Of a stretch of 64,000 nucleotides of DNA, positions 1-11,390 are shown piece after piece. How positions within the stretch are numbered: the first letter of the stretch is position 1; each line of letters begins with the position of its first letter. The position numbers and the translations under genes are program-made. The notes beneath the pieces are model-generated. The model was given only the letters and a program-made list of their open reading frames with translations. It did no database searches and was not told the origin of the DNA. The stretch lies in assembly GCF_018812025.1 (NCBI RefSeq), contig NC_063061.1, forward strand, positions 4,391,796 through 4,455,795. Direction: 5' to 3'. The stretch is from Megalobrama amblycephala. Lineage: Eukaryota > Chordata > Actinopteri > Cypriniformes > Xenocyprididae.

Positions 1-1814
1 AGCCATCCTCCATCCCAGTATCACATTTCTAGATATGCTACAGACGTCTTTTGCTGTTAACCACTGTCACCTCCTTTCTTATGGAGCAACTAGTTTTGCA
101 TTAGCAGCTGTTTCCTTTCTGTGTTTTCCTGGTGTAGTAGAGCAGATCTATGTACTTGCAGATCTACTCTGCCAAAACCAAACCTATTTACATCTGCACA
201 ACAACTACTTAATAAAATGTTTCCACTTATTCTGAGAATTGACATGCCTTAAGTTTGTTTTTGTTTTTTACCTTTGAATATTTTTTACTCTTTTCGTAAT
301 TTAATATTCATTGGACTGAACTGTTGTTAGACTAGTACCTACAATAACAGGAGTCTTTAATAAAATTAAATATATGATATATTTACTGTTTTACCCGTTA
401 TTGATGTATGGTAATATTTAGTTGAATGCTTTTCATAGTTTATTTTAATGTTCATCTTCTACCTTAGGTGTTTGTGGTGCACATATTGTAAAGCTGCCTA
501 CTCCACTTTAATCATTGATGTATTTGACATTAAACAAAATACAAAGAAACCAAAAAGAAGTGGTTTGATATTTTCTGATTAAAAATATATATCTTTCAAG
601 CAATTTTCAGAGTTTCTGTTTTTCTAAAAATGCACAAACATTTTTTCTATATTATCCAACTAACCTACGCTACATAATATTAAAACTTTTCTCTGACAAG
701 TACCAGAGCTAGGTTACTAATGTTTTGTTAATAGTGGTCCAACTACCAAAGATGAATTAAACCCCTAATGAGTATAACTTGCAAATCCTATCAGCCATTT
801 TTTAATTACAGAATAAAAACTGTTATATTAATGTTACTTACTAGAGGTAGTCACATCAAAAAAAATCTTTTAAGCTTAATGTTTTTTTGTTTTTTTTAGA
901 ATATATAAATAAGTTTCCATCCATTTAAGTGCATATAAAATTGCATATATGTAATTGATTTGAGTATAGTGTCCTCTCCATCAAATTTATCAAATGTTGA
1001 TAAATCATTACATGTTTAACCTTTATAAAACATAGTAAAACATATTTTTTAATTCGCCAGACATGATTGAATATATTGCTATCCATTTAAAATGAATAGA
1101 CACTTTTTTGTTTCAACATAATATATATTAGACATGAAAATGCTCTATTAAAACATAAATAGTTGTAATTCAAGAATGCTTTGAAATATAGACCAATGGT
1201 TCTTGTTCGAAAGAACACACTTGTCAAATTATTTTAGAAGTGAAATAAATGATAAAAGTTAAATAAAATAACTTATAGAAGTCTAAGTTCTGAAAATGAA
1301 AATGTAAAAATACAATTGCTTATCTTTTATAATATTCTATTGCAATCATGTTTTACTCTTAAACTGCAAGAATGAAAAAAACAAAAAACACCATTCTAAA
1401 TTTTAGGTTGAAATATTTCAACAATTAGCTTTCAGTAACATTTTGTTTGGGTGCAATACCAAACTTTTTTTAGTAGATGACACTCAGGCTCCATATCTGA
1501 CGATTTAAGGCTGCCTCAAGTCAACTCACCTTAACAATACAGTAAAGTTATACATTTTGATCAGTTCATTGTTAATTTCACTTCCTGCTATTATATTATT
1601 TCATGATATGTATAAAGCTGTTCTGCAGAAAAAAGTTATGTTATACTTCAGCTCTGTTCAGTTCTTATTCAGTAGACTCAGTGCATTTAGATAATACCAA
1701 TAATACTAAAAAATATAAGGGGTCCTCAATCAAGCTAGTCATAGAATAAAAACAATGGACAAAAAAAATTATGAAAAGCAGATAAACCAGGCAACATAGC
1801 TGAAATCATCAAAC
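1..1814. other. AT-rich stretch without recognisable features
   Basis: This interval is strongly AT-rich, with stop codons in all frames. The longest open frame near the start (35-235, 66 codons) has no recognisable motif and is followed by an AATAAA-type hexamer near 212, so the first ~250 bases could be the tail of a transcript that begins outside the window; that is weak. I see no tRNA, repeat array or transposon terminus here. Confidence 0.4.
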
Positions 1815-2118
1815 TAATAGCAACAGTGTGCAATTAAAGACCTATTTAAGTCATTTTAAGCAAAAGAGCTGAAAATCATCACTCTGTTATATTTATAAAT
1901 TCATAAAGATTTACTGGTTATCAATTTTCTACAATACATGGCGCTATTACCACATTCATGGTGGTGCTGGCTTGAAACTTGAACAGCTTCTTCAAGGCAT
2001 TGTGCTGATGACCCATACTGAGTTTCGTAACAATTCGCTAATGCGTTCATAAAATACAGCATTTTTGCACAAATTTCAGAATGGCCAATAAAGGAAATTG
2101 GATATCATTTGACTCGGC
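1815..2118 (+). repeat. Truncated leading unit of the ~715-bp-unit element
   Basis: The segment begins with the same words (AGCAACAGTG, GCAATTAAAGACC) that open the two longer copies at about 2119 and 4038. It runs through the shared block 'GCTGATGACCCATAC ... GCGTTCATAAAATACAGC' and stops at ACTCGGCATG, where the next copy starts. It is therefore a shortened or partly deleted unit of the same repeat family, placed directly upstream in the same orientation. Confidence 0.6.
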
Positions 2119-3962
2119 ATGCATTAGACCAGCTGCAACAGTGAGCAATTAAAGACCTATTACGATCATTTAAGGCAAAAGAGTTGAAAAATGATATATA
2201 CAGTCAATAATAAAGATTTAATGGTTTATCACTTTGACTAATATGTGGTGCTGTGACCAAATTAATGTGGTATGGTCAGAGTGAGGTAACAATGACACTC
2301 GCTAAGGATATGACTCCCGTGAAAATAAGTCAACCAGATCAAAAGTTATAAGCATATGAAAAAAAAACAATAGGTGGCGCTGGTTTGAAAGTGCTCAGGC
2401 TCCTTCGGGACCATGTGCTGATGACCCATACCGAGTTTCGTAACAATATGCTAATGCGTTCATAAAATACAGCATTTTTGCACAAAATTAAAAATGGCCG
2501 ACAGCCAAAATGGCTGCTATGGGAAAATTGGATATTATTCGACTCGGCATGATGCCCCTAATCTAACAAGACCAAATTTATGCTTTTTGGACAAACATAT
2601 CTGAAGCTATAAGCAAAAATAATGGCTATTTTGGCTTTTTTGAATCTCCAGACCAGTAGGTGGCGTTGCGACGAAACTCATCATGTAGGCTCTGGTCTTG
2701 CTTGGGATGATTTGTACGAAGTTTGGTGTAAATATGATAAATCATTGCAGAGATACAGCCATGAGTCCAAACTGAGTGCTCTGCGTTAAATTAATTTGCG
2801 TGTTTTTTGATAATGGTTGAGTTTATCAAAAAGCTTTTGATAACTTTTTGCCAGAATGGTCTGAAGATGATCTGGTTCAATTTTCATGATAGTCAGACCA
2901 ACAGCCTAGGACGAGTTCGAAAAAGTAAGTTTTTCGCAAAATTCAAAATGGCGGACAAACCATAAGTCGAAACCTAGCATGTTTGGTATCGTTAGACTCA
3001 GCAGGGATTCAGAAGTCTAATTTCATGACTCTTTTGAAAATAAGTTGACCACACCCATATTGATAAGCATTTGAATATTTAATTTTACCACTAGGTGGCG
3101 CTGGTGCAAAACTTCTTAGGCTCGTTCAGGGCATCGTGCTGAAGACCCATACCGAGTTTTGTGACGATATGCTAATGCGTTCATAAAATACAGCATTTTA
3201 GCACAAAATTCAAAATGGCCGACGGACCAAAATGGCTGATATGGTAATAATGGATATCATTCAACTCGGAATGATGCCCCAAATCTGACATGACCACATT
3301 TATGATTTATGGCCAAACCATTCAGAAGTTATTAGCATAAATAGCCATTTTTCATATCTCAGGACCAGTAGGTGGCACTGCGCCGAAACACTGCATGTTG
3401 CCTCAAGTCATGCTTGTGATGACATGTACAAAGATTGGTCAGAATACGATAAATCGTTTTGGAGATATAGCCTCAAGTCTGATTTTGCGAGCTCTTCGTC
3501 GAATTCATTTGTGCCCTATTCGAGAACGGATGGATCTATCGAAAAGCTTTTGATAACTTTTTGCAGTCATGGTCTGAAGATGATCTGGTCCAATTTTTGT
3601 GAAAATCGGAGTAACGGCCTAGGAGGAGTTCGAAAAAGTAGGTTTTTCGGAAAATTCAAAATGGCGGGAAAATTTTCATGACGGAAAATGACGTCATATA
3701 GTGCAATCGATTCGTCTTGAGCCAAGGAATCAGAGGAAAAAAGAATTTTGTTTCTAGCCCATACGGTTCAAAAGTTATTAGCATAAACAGAAGTGCAACT
3801 TTGGACAGCTGGTGGCGCTAGAGGGATTGAGTTAGAGACTCCAAATTGGCTATGGACACAGTTCAGACTGTCCTCTAACTGTGTGCCAAATTTCACAACT
3901 TTTTACCATACGGTTCTATGGGCTGCCATAGACTCCAAGAGCGGAAGAATAATAATAATAAG
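2119..3962 (+). mobile_element. Long non-autonomous repeat element, copy A (candidate Helitron-like)
   Basis: Copy A starts at GACCAGCTGCAACAGTG and ends with CAAGAGCGGAAGAATAATAA near 3960. Inside are two ~715-bp units, recognised by GGTGGCGCTGG at about 2372 and 3094, each followed by the same ordered words: GATGACCCATAC, GCGTTCATAAAATACAGC, AAAATGGCCGA, GACTCGGCATGATGCC, CCAGTAGGTGGC. The short open frames at 3424-3681 and 3793-4080 recur at the same place in copy B (6057-6314, 6425-6622) and contain no known domain, so I treat them as non-coding. There is no Rep/helicase or transposase reading frame, so the element is non-autonomous. The Helitron assignment rests on the tail described at 6595-6926 and is an inference. 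Confidence 0.6.
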
Positions 3963-6011
3963 AATAGCTGCAGCTGCAAGCAGCAATTACGGGGCCAAGC
4001 AAAAAAGGCACAACAAGCCAGCCAACATGGCTGGGAGCATTAGACCAGCTGCAACAGTTGAGCAATTAAAGACCTATTAAGGATCATTTAAGGCAAAAGA
4101 GTTGGAAAATGATATATACAGTCAATAATAAAGATTTACTGGTTTATCACTTTTGACCAATAGGTGGTGCTGTGACCAAATGAATGTGGTATGGTCAGAG
4201 TGAGGTGACAATGACACTCGCTAAGGATATGACTCCCGTAAAAATAAGTCAACCAGATCAAAATTTATAAGCATATGAAAAAAAAACACTAGGTGGCGCT
4301 GGTTTGAAACTTCTCAGGCTCTTTCAGGGACCTTGTGCTGATGACCCATACAGAGTTTCGTAACAATACGCTAATGCGTTCATAAAATACAGCATTTTAA
4401 AACAAAATTCAAAATTGGCCGATGGCCAAAATGGCCCGACATGGGAAAATTGGATATCATTCGACTCGGCATGATGCCCCGAATCGAAAAAGACCAACTT
4501 TATGATTTTTGGACAAACCTATCTGAAGCTATAAGCAAAAATAATGGCTATTTTGGCTTTTTGTATCTCCAGACCAGTAGGTGGCGTTACGACGAAACTC
4601 AGCATGTAGGCTCTGGTCTTGCTTGGGATGATATTGTATGAAGTTTGGTCTAAATATGATAAATCATTGCAGAGATACAGCCATGAGTCCAAATTGGGTG
4701 CTCTGCGTTAAATTAATTTGCGTGTTTTTTGAGAATGGTTGAGTTTATCAAAAAGCTTTTGATAACTTTTTGCCAGAATGGACTGAAGATGATCTGATCT
4801 GATTTTCATGACAATCAAATGAAGCATCTAGGACAAGTTCGAAAAAGCAGGTTTTTCGCAAAATTCAACATGGCGGACAAACCATAAGTCGAAACCTAGC
4901 ATGTTTGGTATCGTTGGACTCAGCAGGGATTCAGGAGTCTAAGATCATGACTTATTTTGAAAATAAGTCGACCACACTCATAGTGATAAGCATTTGAATA
5001 TTTGATTTTACCACTAGGTGGCGCTGGTGCGAAACTTCTCAGGCTCGTTCAGGGCATCGTACTGATGACCCATATCGAGTTTTGTGATGATATGCTAATG
5101 TGTTCGTAAAATACAGCATTTTAGCACAAAATTAAAAATGGCCGACGACCAAAATGGCTGATATGGTAATAATGGTTATCATTCGACTCGGCATGATGCC
5201 CCTAATCTAACAAGACCAAAGTTATGATTTTTGGACAAACCTATCTGAAGCTGCAAGCAAAAATAACCATTTTTTGTATATCCAAACCAGTAGGTGGCGC
5301 TGTGCCAAAACTCAGCATGTAGGCTCTAGTCTTGCTTGGGATGATATGTATGAACTTTGGTCTGAATATGATAAAGCATTGCAGAGATACAGCCATGAGT
5401 CCAAATTGGGTGCTCTAGGTTAAATTAATTTGCATGTTATTTGAGAATGGTTTGATTTACCGAAAAGCTTTTGATAACTTTTTGCCAGAATGGACTGAAG
5501 ATGATCTGGTTTGATTTTCATGACAATCAAATGAAGCGTCTAGGACAAGTTCGAAAAAGTAGGTTTTTCGCAAAATTCAACATGGCGGACAAACCATATT
5601 TCGAAACCTAACATGTTTGGTATCGTTGGACTCAGCAGGGATTCAGGAGTCTAAGGACATGACTCTTTTGAAAACAAGTCGACCACAGTCAAAGTGATAA
5701 GCATTTGAATATTTGATTTTACCACTAGGTGGCGCTGGTGCGAAACTTCTCAGGCTGGTTCAGGGCATCATGCTGATGACCCATACCGAGTTTTGTGACG
5801 ATACGCTGATGCGTTCATAAAATACAGCATTTTAGCACAAAATTCAAAATGGCCGACGGCCAAAATGGCTGATATGGTAATAATGGTTATCATTCGACTC
5901 GGCATGATACCCTGAATCTGACGTGACCACATTTATGATTTCTGGACAAACCATTCAGAAGTTATTAGCCAAAATAGCCATTTTTCGTATCTCCGGACCA
6001 GTAGGTGGCAC
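2653..6011 (+). promoter_or_regulatory. Array of CTCF-like motifs, all on the plus strand
   Basis: The degenerate CTCF core CCASYAGRKGGCRS is matched exactly at 3088-3101, 3365-3378, 5011-5024, 5287-5300, 5722-5735 and 5998-6011. It is matched with one mismatch at 2653-2666, 4286-4299 and 4574-4587, and more weakly near 2368. The sites fall at two fixed places in every ~715-bp unit of copies A and B and all point the same way. That these are bound by CTCF is inference; the match to the consensus is directly visible. Confidence 0.55.
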
Positions 6012-6594
6012 TGCACTGAAACACAGCATGTTGGCTTAAGTCATGCTTGTGATGACATGTATGAAGTTTGGTCAAAATACGATAAATCATTTTGGAGATA
6101 TAGCCTTAAGTGTGATTTTGCGAGCTTTCGGTCGAATTCATTTGTGCCCTATTCGAGAACGGATGGATCTATCGAAAAGCTTTTGATAACTTTTTGCAGT
6201 CATGGTCTGAAGATGATCTGGTCCAATTTTTGTGAAAATCGGAGTAACGCCCTAGGAGGAGTTCGAAAAAGTAGGTTTTTCAGAAAATTCAAAATGGCGG
6301 GAAAATTTTCATGACGGAAAATGACGTCATATAGTGCAATCGATTCGCCTTGACCCAAGGAATCAGAGGAAAAAGAATTTTGTTTCTAGCCCATACGGTT
6401 CAAAAGTTATTAGCATAAACAGAAGTGCAACTTTGGACAGCTGGTGGCGCTAGAGGGATTGAGTTAGAGACTCCAAATTGGCTATGGACACAGTTCAGAC
6501 TGTCCTCTAACTGTGTGCCAAATTTCACAACTTTTTACCATACGGTTCTATGGGCTGCCATAGACTCCAAGAGCGGAAGAATAATAATAATAAG
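3963..6594 (+). mobile_element. Long non-autonomous repeat element, copy B (candidate Helitron-like)
   Basis: Copy B begins after a run of ATAATAATAAGA with AGCTGCAGCTGCAAGCAGCA and GGGGCCAAGC, then repeats copy A from about 4038. It has three ~715-bp units (GGTGGCGCTGG at about 4291, 5015 and 5726), one more than copy A, so the copies differ by a whole unit gained or lost. The end, CAAGAGCGGAAGAATAATAA near 6590, matches the end of copy A. The head-to-tail arrangement suggests tandem amplification or repeated insertion into the same AATAAT tract. No coding sequence longer than 95 codons exists and none has a recognisable domain. Confidence 0.6.
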
Positions 6595-6762
6595 AAAACT
6601 AACAATAACAATAGGTGCCTAAGCACCTTCGGTGCTTGGCCCCTAATAATAAGAAAACTAACAATAACAATAGGTGCCTAAGCACCTTCGGTGCTTGGCC
6701 CCTAAAAAAAAAGAACGCCAACAATAACAATAGGTGCCTCCGCACCTTCGGTGCTTGGCCCC

Positions 6763-6811
<49 letters not shown>

Positions 6812-6926
6812 CGGAGCAATTCCAATAGGGTCCTCACACCATCGGTGCTCGGGCCCTAATAATAAGCGTACGGAACGCCAACAATAACAATAGGTGCCTA
6901 AGCACCTTCGGTGCTTGGCCCCTAAT
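6595..6926 (+). repeat. Tandem hairpin tails ending in CTAA (Helitron-3'-end-like)
   Basis: A ~60-bp module (AACAATAACAATAGGTGCC, then the hairpin AAGCACCTTCGGTGCTT, then GGCCCCTAA) occurs with its hairpin near 6617, 6677, 6737 and 6897, with a diverged version near 6836. Each hairpin (stem GCACC/GGTGC with a 3-nt loop) is followed about 7 bases later by CTAA and then T. Known Helitron 3' ends have a short hairpin just before a CTRR terminus and insert between A and T. The order hairpin, CTAA, T in AT-rich flanks fits that pattern, but no 5'-TC end was confirmed. Confidence 0.55.
6762..6811. repeat. (TAA)n microsatellite
   Basis: An uninterrupted run of about 16 TAA units directly follows a CTAA tail and probably grew from the ATAATAAT target or junction sequence. 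Confidence 0.9.
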
Positions 6927-7904
6927 AACAGGCTGACAACCCGATGGGCAAGATTACATTCTTATTAAATCATTGTCTCTTCCACTCCAAACCCACTACA
7001 ATTGAGAGACATACATATGAATATTTCATTCAAATATATTATGCAACTGGACTATCAGACGAGTTATCCAGTGTCATATTTAATATGGCCGACAAGAATA
7101 GGAAAGAGGTTCAAAAAGACTTTATCATTCATCTTGTCCAATGTGGCCATATACTTCAAGTAAATGGACAACATATTACTGTAAATAAAAATAATACAAG
7201 TTATTAGCACATTACAGTGTAGCTATCATGCCATATTTACGCATCCATTGGACAGAGAGTGCAAATATTTCGGCTCATTATTAGGTTATCCCATATGAGA
7301 AGGTGTCGGTGTACATAATAATACATCAAAATGTACAGTAAAAATGTTCAGTAGCCAATAACGTGTCATTACACTGTTTTATAATGCACAGGCCTTTAAT
7401 CAAAGAGAAACACCGGCACGAATTTGGGCACGATGACGACACATTCTGTATTAGAGCCATATGTAAATGTCATGGATGGAACAATAAAAAAATAGTCCAT
7501 TGATGCATTAGAAAGTGTAATGAAAACAAAAATAAACATGAAAAACGACATGAGGTTATTTTTCTTATGTTCATGTCAATGGTATAATAAATGATACATG
7601 AATGCCTTGTTCATTTTTTCCCCTTAATTCTCCGAAGGACCCGGTGGCCAATAAAAACAAACAGGATGAAACTACTTTTTCTAACAATTAACAAAAAATA
7701 AATAAAAATAAATAAATGAAATAAAAAAATCAAGCCATAATATAATTTTTATGTTTTATTAACTAAACGAAAAAATAAAGGAGCCATTTCTCTGGACAGA
7801 TGTTCTTCCTCCATCTTTGGCTTACAGAGGATTATGCGAAAACCACATCTCATTAATATTCATTAGCTCATTACCCTAGCTATTCTTACCTGTAAAAATT
7901 GTGT
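6927..7904. other. Unassigned AT-rich stretch
   Basis: There is no repeat period or transposon end here. An 87-codon open frame at 6944-7207 starts right after the last hairpin tail. It has no recognisable domain and no splice signals that would help, so I do not call it a gene. 7685-7730 is an AAATAAAT-rich simple tract. Confidence 0.4.
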
Positions 7905-9322
7905 TTCTAGATATCAGTAATTGAATTTTCACTAGTTGCAAGAGCAATTTCAGATATCAACTGTCTTTGTTGATATCAATAATTACATTGTTACTAGTAA
8001 AAATGCAAATTTTTGATATCAAGAATTCAATTGTCACTAGTTGAAATGTCAGTTCTTGATATCAACAATTTAATTGCTACTAGTAAAAATGTTCATTTTT
8101 GATATCTGAAAATGTATTTCTGATATCAACATAATTTCAGATATGTAAAATGGCTTTCTTACTAGTAACAATCACATTCATGATATCAGAAACTAACATT
8201 GTCACTAGTGACAATCAAATTATTGATATCAAAAATTAACATTGTTACTAGTAGCAATTCAATTGTTGATATCAAGAACTGACATTTGAACTAGTGACAA
8301 ATTAATTATTGATATCAAAAATTTGCATTTTTACTAGTAAGAATTGTATTTCCGATATGTGAAATTGGAATTTCAACTAGTAAGAACTCAATTCTTGATA
8401 TCAACAATTGAATATGAATGGCAGCCTATGGTGACATTTCACTAGTGAAAATACAATTACAGATATCAAGAATTATAGTTTTTACTAGTGGAAATTCAAA
8501 TGTTGATATCAAGAATACATATTTCTGCGAGTAATGACATCATTGTTGATATCAAGCATTAACATTTTTACTAGTGGAAATTCAAATGTTGATATCAACA
8601 ATTGTCATTGTTACTAGTAGAAATGTAATTCCAGATATCAAGAATTAACATTTTAACTAGTGAAAACTTAATTGTTGATATCAAAATTTCATATCCTGGG
8701 AATGATTAAAAGTCAAAACGGCTTGCCTATTGCCTTTCCCAGAATATAAATTGCTGATATCAAGAATTCTAGTTTTTACTAGTGGAAAAAAAATCTTGAT
8801 ATCAAAAATAAGCATTTTAACTAGTGAAAATTGAATTGTTGATATCAAAAATTAACCTTGTTACTAGTGGAAATGTAATTCTTGATATCAAAAATTGCCA
8901 TTGTTACTAGTGGAAATGTAATTCCTGATATCAAGAATTAGCATTTTAACTAGTGAAAACTGAATTGTTGATATCAAGAATTCATATCCTGAGAATGAAT
9001 AAAAGTCAAAACGGCTTGCCATATGCCATATGCCTATTGCCTTTCCCAGGATATAAATTGCTGATATCAAGAATTCTAGTTTTTACTAGTGGAAAAAAAT
9101 TCTTGATATCAAATACAAGCATTTTAACTAGTGAAAATTGAATTGTTGATATCAAAAATTAACCTTGTTACTAGTGGAAATGTAATTCTTGATATCAAAA
9201 ATTGCCATTGTGACTAGTGGAAATGTAATTCCTGATATCAAGAATTAGCATTTTAACTAGTGAAAACTGAATTGTTGATATCAAGAATTCATATCCTGAG
9301 AATGAATAAAAGTCAAAACGGC
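7905..9322. repeat. Minisatellite of alternating GATATC and ACTAGT palindromes
   Basis: About 1.4 kb is an imperfect tandem array with a ~43-bp period. Each period holds one GATATC and one ACTAGT, spaced about 21-22 bp apart (for example ACTAGT 7993, GATATC 8015, ACTAGT 8036, GATATC 8058, ACTAGT 8079). The spacer sequence varies, mostly AATTnnnAT-type AT-rich words, while the two 6-bp palindromes are kept. Short minus-strand open frames (8888-9070, 9195-9389) are made of repeat sequence and recur with it. Confidence 0.85.
8700..9322. repeat. ~300-bp higher-order repeat inside the GATATC/ACTAGT array
   Basis: A non-palindromic word (AAAAGTCAAAACGGCTTGCC) interrupts the array near 8708, 9001 and 9308. 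The first two copies are followed by TTGCCTTTCCCAG and an ATATAAATTGCTGATATC restart. The spacing is about 295-305 bp. The third copy is cut off after CGGCTTGCCAT, where satellite A begins. Confidence 0.75.
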
Positions 9323-10409
9323 TTGCCATACTGTTTCCTTCCATCCTATACAAGACAACACTACAGGTGCTTGTTGCACTGCGTTGCATACATTAACTAA
9401 CTCTTTCTTTTTGCATTGAAGAGAAAGCTAATCACATATGCTGTTGAACTGCAATGCATCAAAACTTGTTTCAGTGCTTTGCATATACAATAGTTAACTT
9501 ACTACGCTGTTACATTGCACCATGTAAGCTAATGCATCCTTGCATCCTGTACAAGAACTAAACGTACTGCTCATGCATTGAAGAGATACATAACTTGTTT
9601 TGCGATGAATTTACTCATTCTTATGTATTGCATACAAGAACTAACTCTTTCCTTTGTGCATTGAAGAAAAAACAAATAACATTATTGTTGTTTTGCAATG
9701 CATCAAAAACTGTTTAATTGCATTGCTTACAATAGCTAACTTGTTACGTTGTGGATACAATATATCAATCAATATATGTGCTGTTGTAGTTAACTCGTTA
9801 CGCTGTTGCATTGCAACATGTACGTTTATGCGCTTGTATGCATTGAAAAGATAACACATAACTCGTTGTGTTGCAATGAATGAACTAACTCATCCGTTAT
9901 GCATTGAAGAGGTAACACATAACTCGTTGTGTTGCAATGAATGAACTAACTCATCCGTTATGCATTGAAGAGATAACACATAACATGTGCATTGCATTCC
10001 TGTAACTTGATCGGTTGTGCAGTGAAGTTATAACACATGAAAGGTGCTTGTTGCACTGCGTTGCATACATGAACTAACTCTTTCCTTAACTCTTTTCCTT
10101 TTGCAGAGAAAACAAATCACATTGCATTGCATACAATAGTTAACTTATTATGCTGTGTATAGAATAAATAAATAAAAAAAAATATGTACATTGCAACATG
10201 TAAGATATGCACTGTTTCCTTCCATCCTATACAAGAATTAACCTATTTCTCATGCATTGGAGAGATAAAACATAAGTCGTTGTGTTGCGATGAATGAACT
10301 AACTCATCCGTTATGCACTGAAGAGATAACACATAACATGTGCATTGCATTTCAGTAAGTTATTCCGTTTTGCTGCGAAGAGAGAACACTACAGGTGTTT
10401 GTTGCACAG
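9323..10409. repeat. Satellite A, block 1
   Basis: This is the first block of a satellite whose basic box is TGCATTGAAGAGA followed at variable distance by GAACTAACTC. Other recurring words are CTCGTTGTGTTGCAATGAA, TAGTTAACTTATTACGC and GCACTGTTTCCTTCCATCC. The block is fused directly to the truncated GATATC/ACTAGT array and is cut at 10409 by insertion of E1. Its open frames recur at every repeat and are artefacts. Confidence 0.85.
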
Positions 10410-10725
10410 GGTCCGTGTACGTTTTGATAGTTTGTTTTCCAATTTGAAATGAAATACGCAGAAACGAGAAAACGGTCGTTTCCCGTTTTTTCGTTTGTTA
10501 AAAAAAAACGGAAAAACGAGATTTTGACTCGATTTTCGTTTTTCGGGTCACGGATAGAAAATGGAAACACGACTTCAAAACTCGTTTTCCACATGTGGGC
10601 GGTCATTACACGCCCCTTTCAGCCGATTGGTCAATCAAATCTGAGCCAGTGACGTCATCTTCAGTTCGTTCAACAAAATAACAGTCCTCTGCTGCTATAT
10701 CAGCAGATGTCATAAATCGGCTTTC
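10410..10725 (+). repeat. E1 left terminal inverted repeat
   Basis: About 310 bp that reappear inverted at 19897-20213 and, in both orientations, at the ends of E2. The outer part is rich in CGTTTTT/AAAACG words (CGAGAAAACGGTCGTTTCCC), which are themselves partly self-complementary. Confidence 0.85.
10597..10657 (+). promoter_or_regulatory. Promoter-like cluster in the E1 TIR (GC box, CCAAT box, CRE)
   Basis: Within 60 bp of the left TIR lie GGGCGG (10597-10602), an inverted CCAAT box ATTGG (10626-10630) and a perfect CRE palindrome TGACGTCA (10650-10657). The same cluster is present in the other three E1/E2 TIR copies; the E1 right copy reads TGACGTCA around 19965. The motifs are visible; promoter activity is inferred. 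Confidence 0.5.
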
Positions 10726-11108
10726 TTCTGTGCAACCTAACGCGTATTTCACAGAAATATTTATTTCAGAAATGTTAATCAGCACACAGACTGTTGTAAT
10801 GCTGTTTGTAGTTTAATATGCATAGTGAAACTGCCCACACAGAGGAGCGGATGAAAAGCACAGATTTAAAAAAAAAAAAAACAAAAAAAAAAAACTACAG
10901 TTTTTATTTTATTCTATTTTGAATAAATATAATAAATCACAATAAATAAGTAGTGTAAGCAATTTTGAAAAACGAACAATAGCTCATCTCTCTTTATTTA
11001 TTTATTTTATATAGCTTAACATTGCCTGCTAAATATAGGCTAATGTTAATAACCCTTTTGGTTAAAAGATACCCAGCAAACAAGGGACGTCCCCCGGACG
11101 TTGTGAAC

Positions 11109-11390
11109 GTCCGTTAAGGTCCGCGTTTGGTCCGCTTTGTAACGTTCGCTGACGGACGTTCGGAGGACGTCCGCGTTTGGTCCGCTTTGTAACGTTCGCT
11201 GACGGACGTTCGGGGGACGTCCGCGTTTGGTCCTCTTTTTAAGGTCCGCTGGCGGACGTTCGGGGGACGTCCGCGTTTGGTCCGCTTTTTAACGTTCGCT
11301 GGCAGACGTTCGCCGGACGTTCGGGGGACGTCCGCGTTTGGTCCGCTTTGTAACGTTCGCTGACGGACGTTCGGAGGACATTCAAGTCCT
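11109..11390. repeat. 50-bp GGACGT-rich subterminal tandem repeat (Y2 left end)
   Basis: About five units of ~50 bp (one of 60 bp), each GGACGTCCGCGTTTGGTCC, a short spacer, then CGTTCGCTGACGGACGTTCG. GGACGT starts fall at 11165, 11215, 11265 and 11325. The long minus-strand open frame 11114-11542 is open only because this GC-rich repeat lacks stops; its product is a repeat of ERPPANVKKRTKRG-like words. Confidence 0.85.

Noticed and set aside
6944..7207. 87-codon frame after the hairpin tails as a Helitron-carried gene
   Set aside because: No domain, no recurrence with the other tails, and an AT-rich low-information sequence; kept only as an observation.
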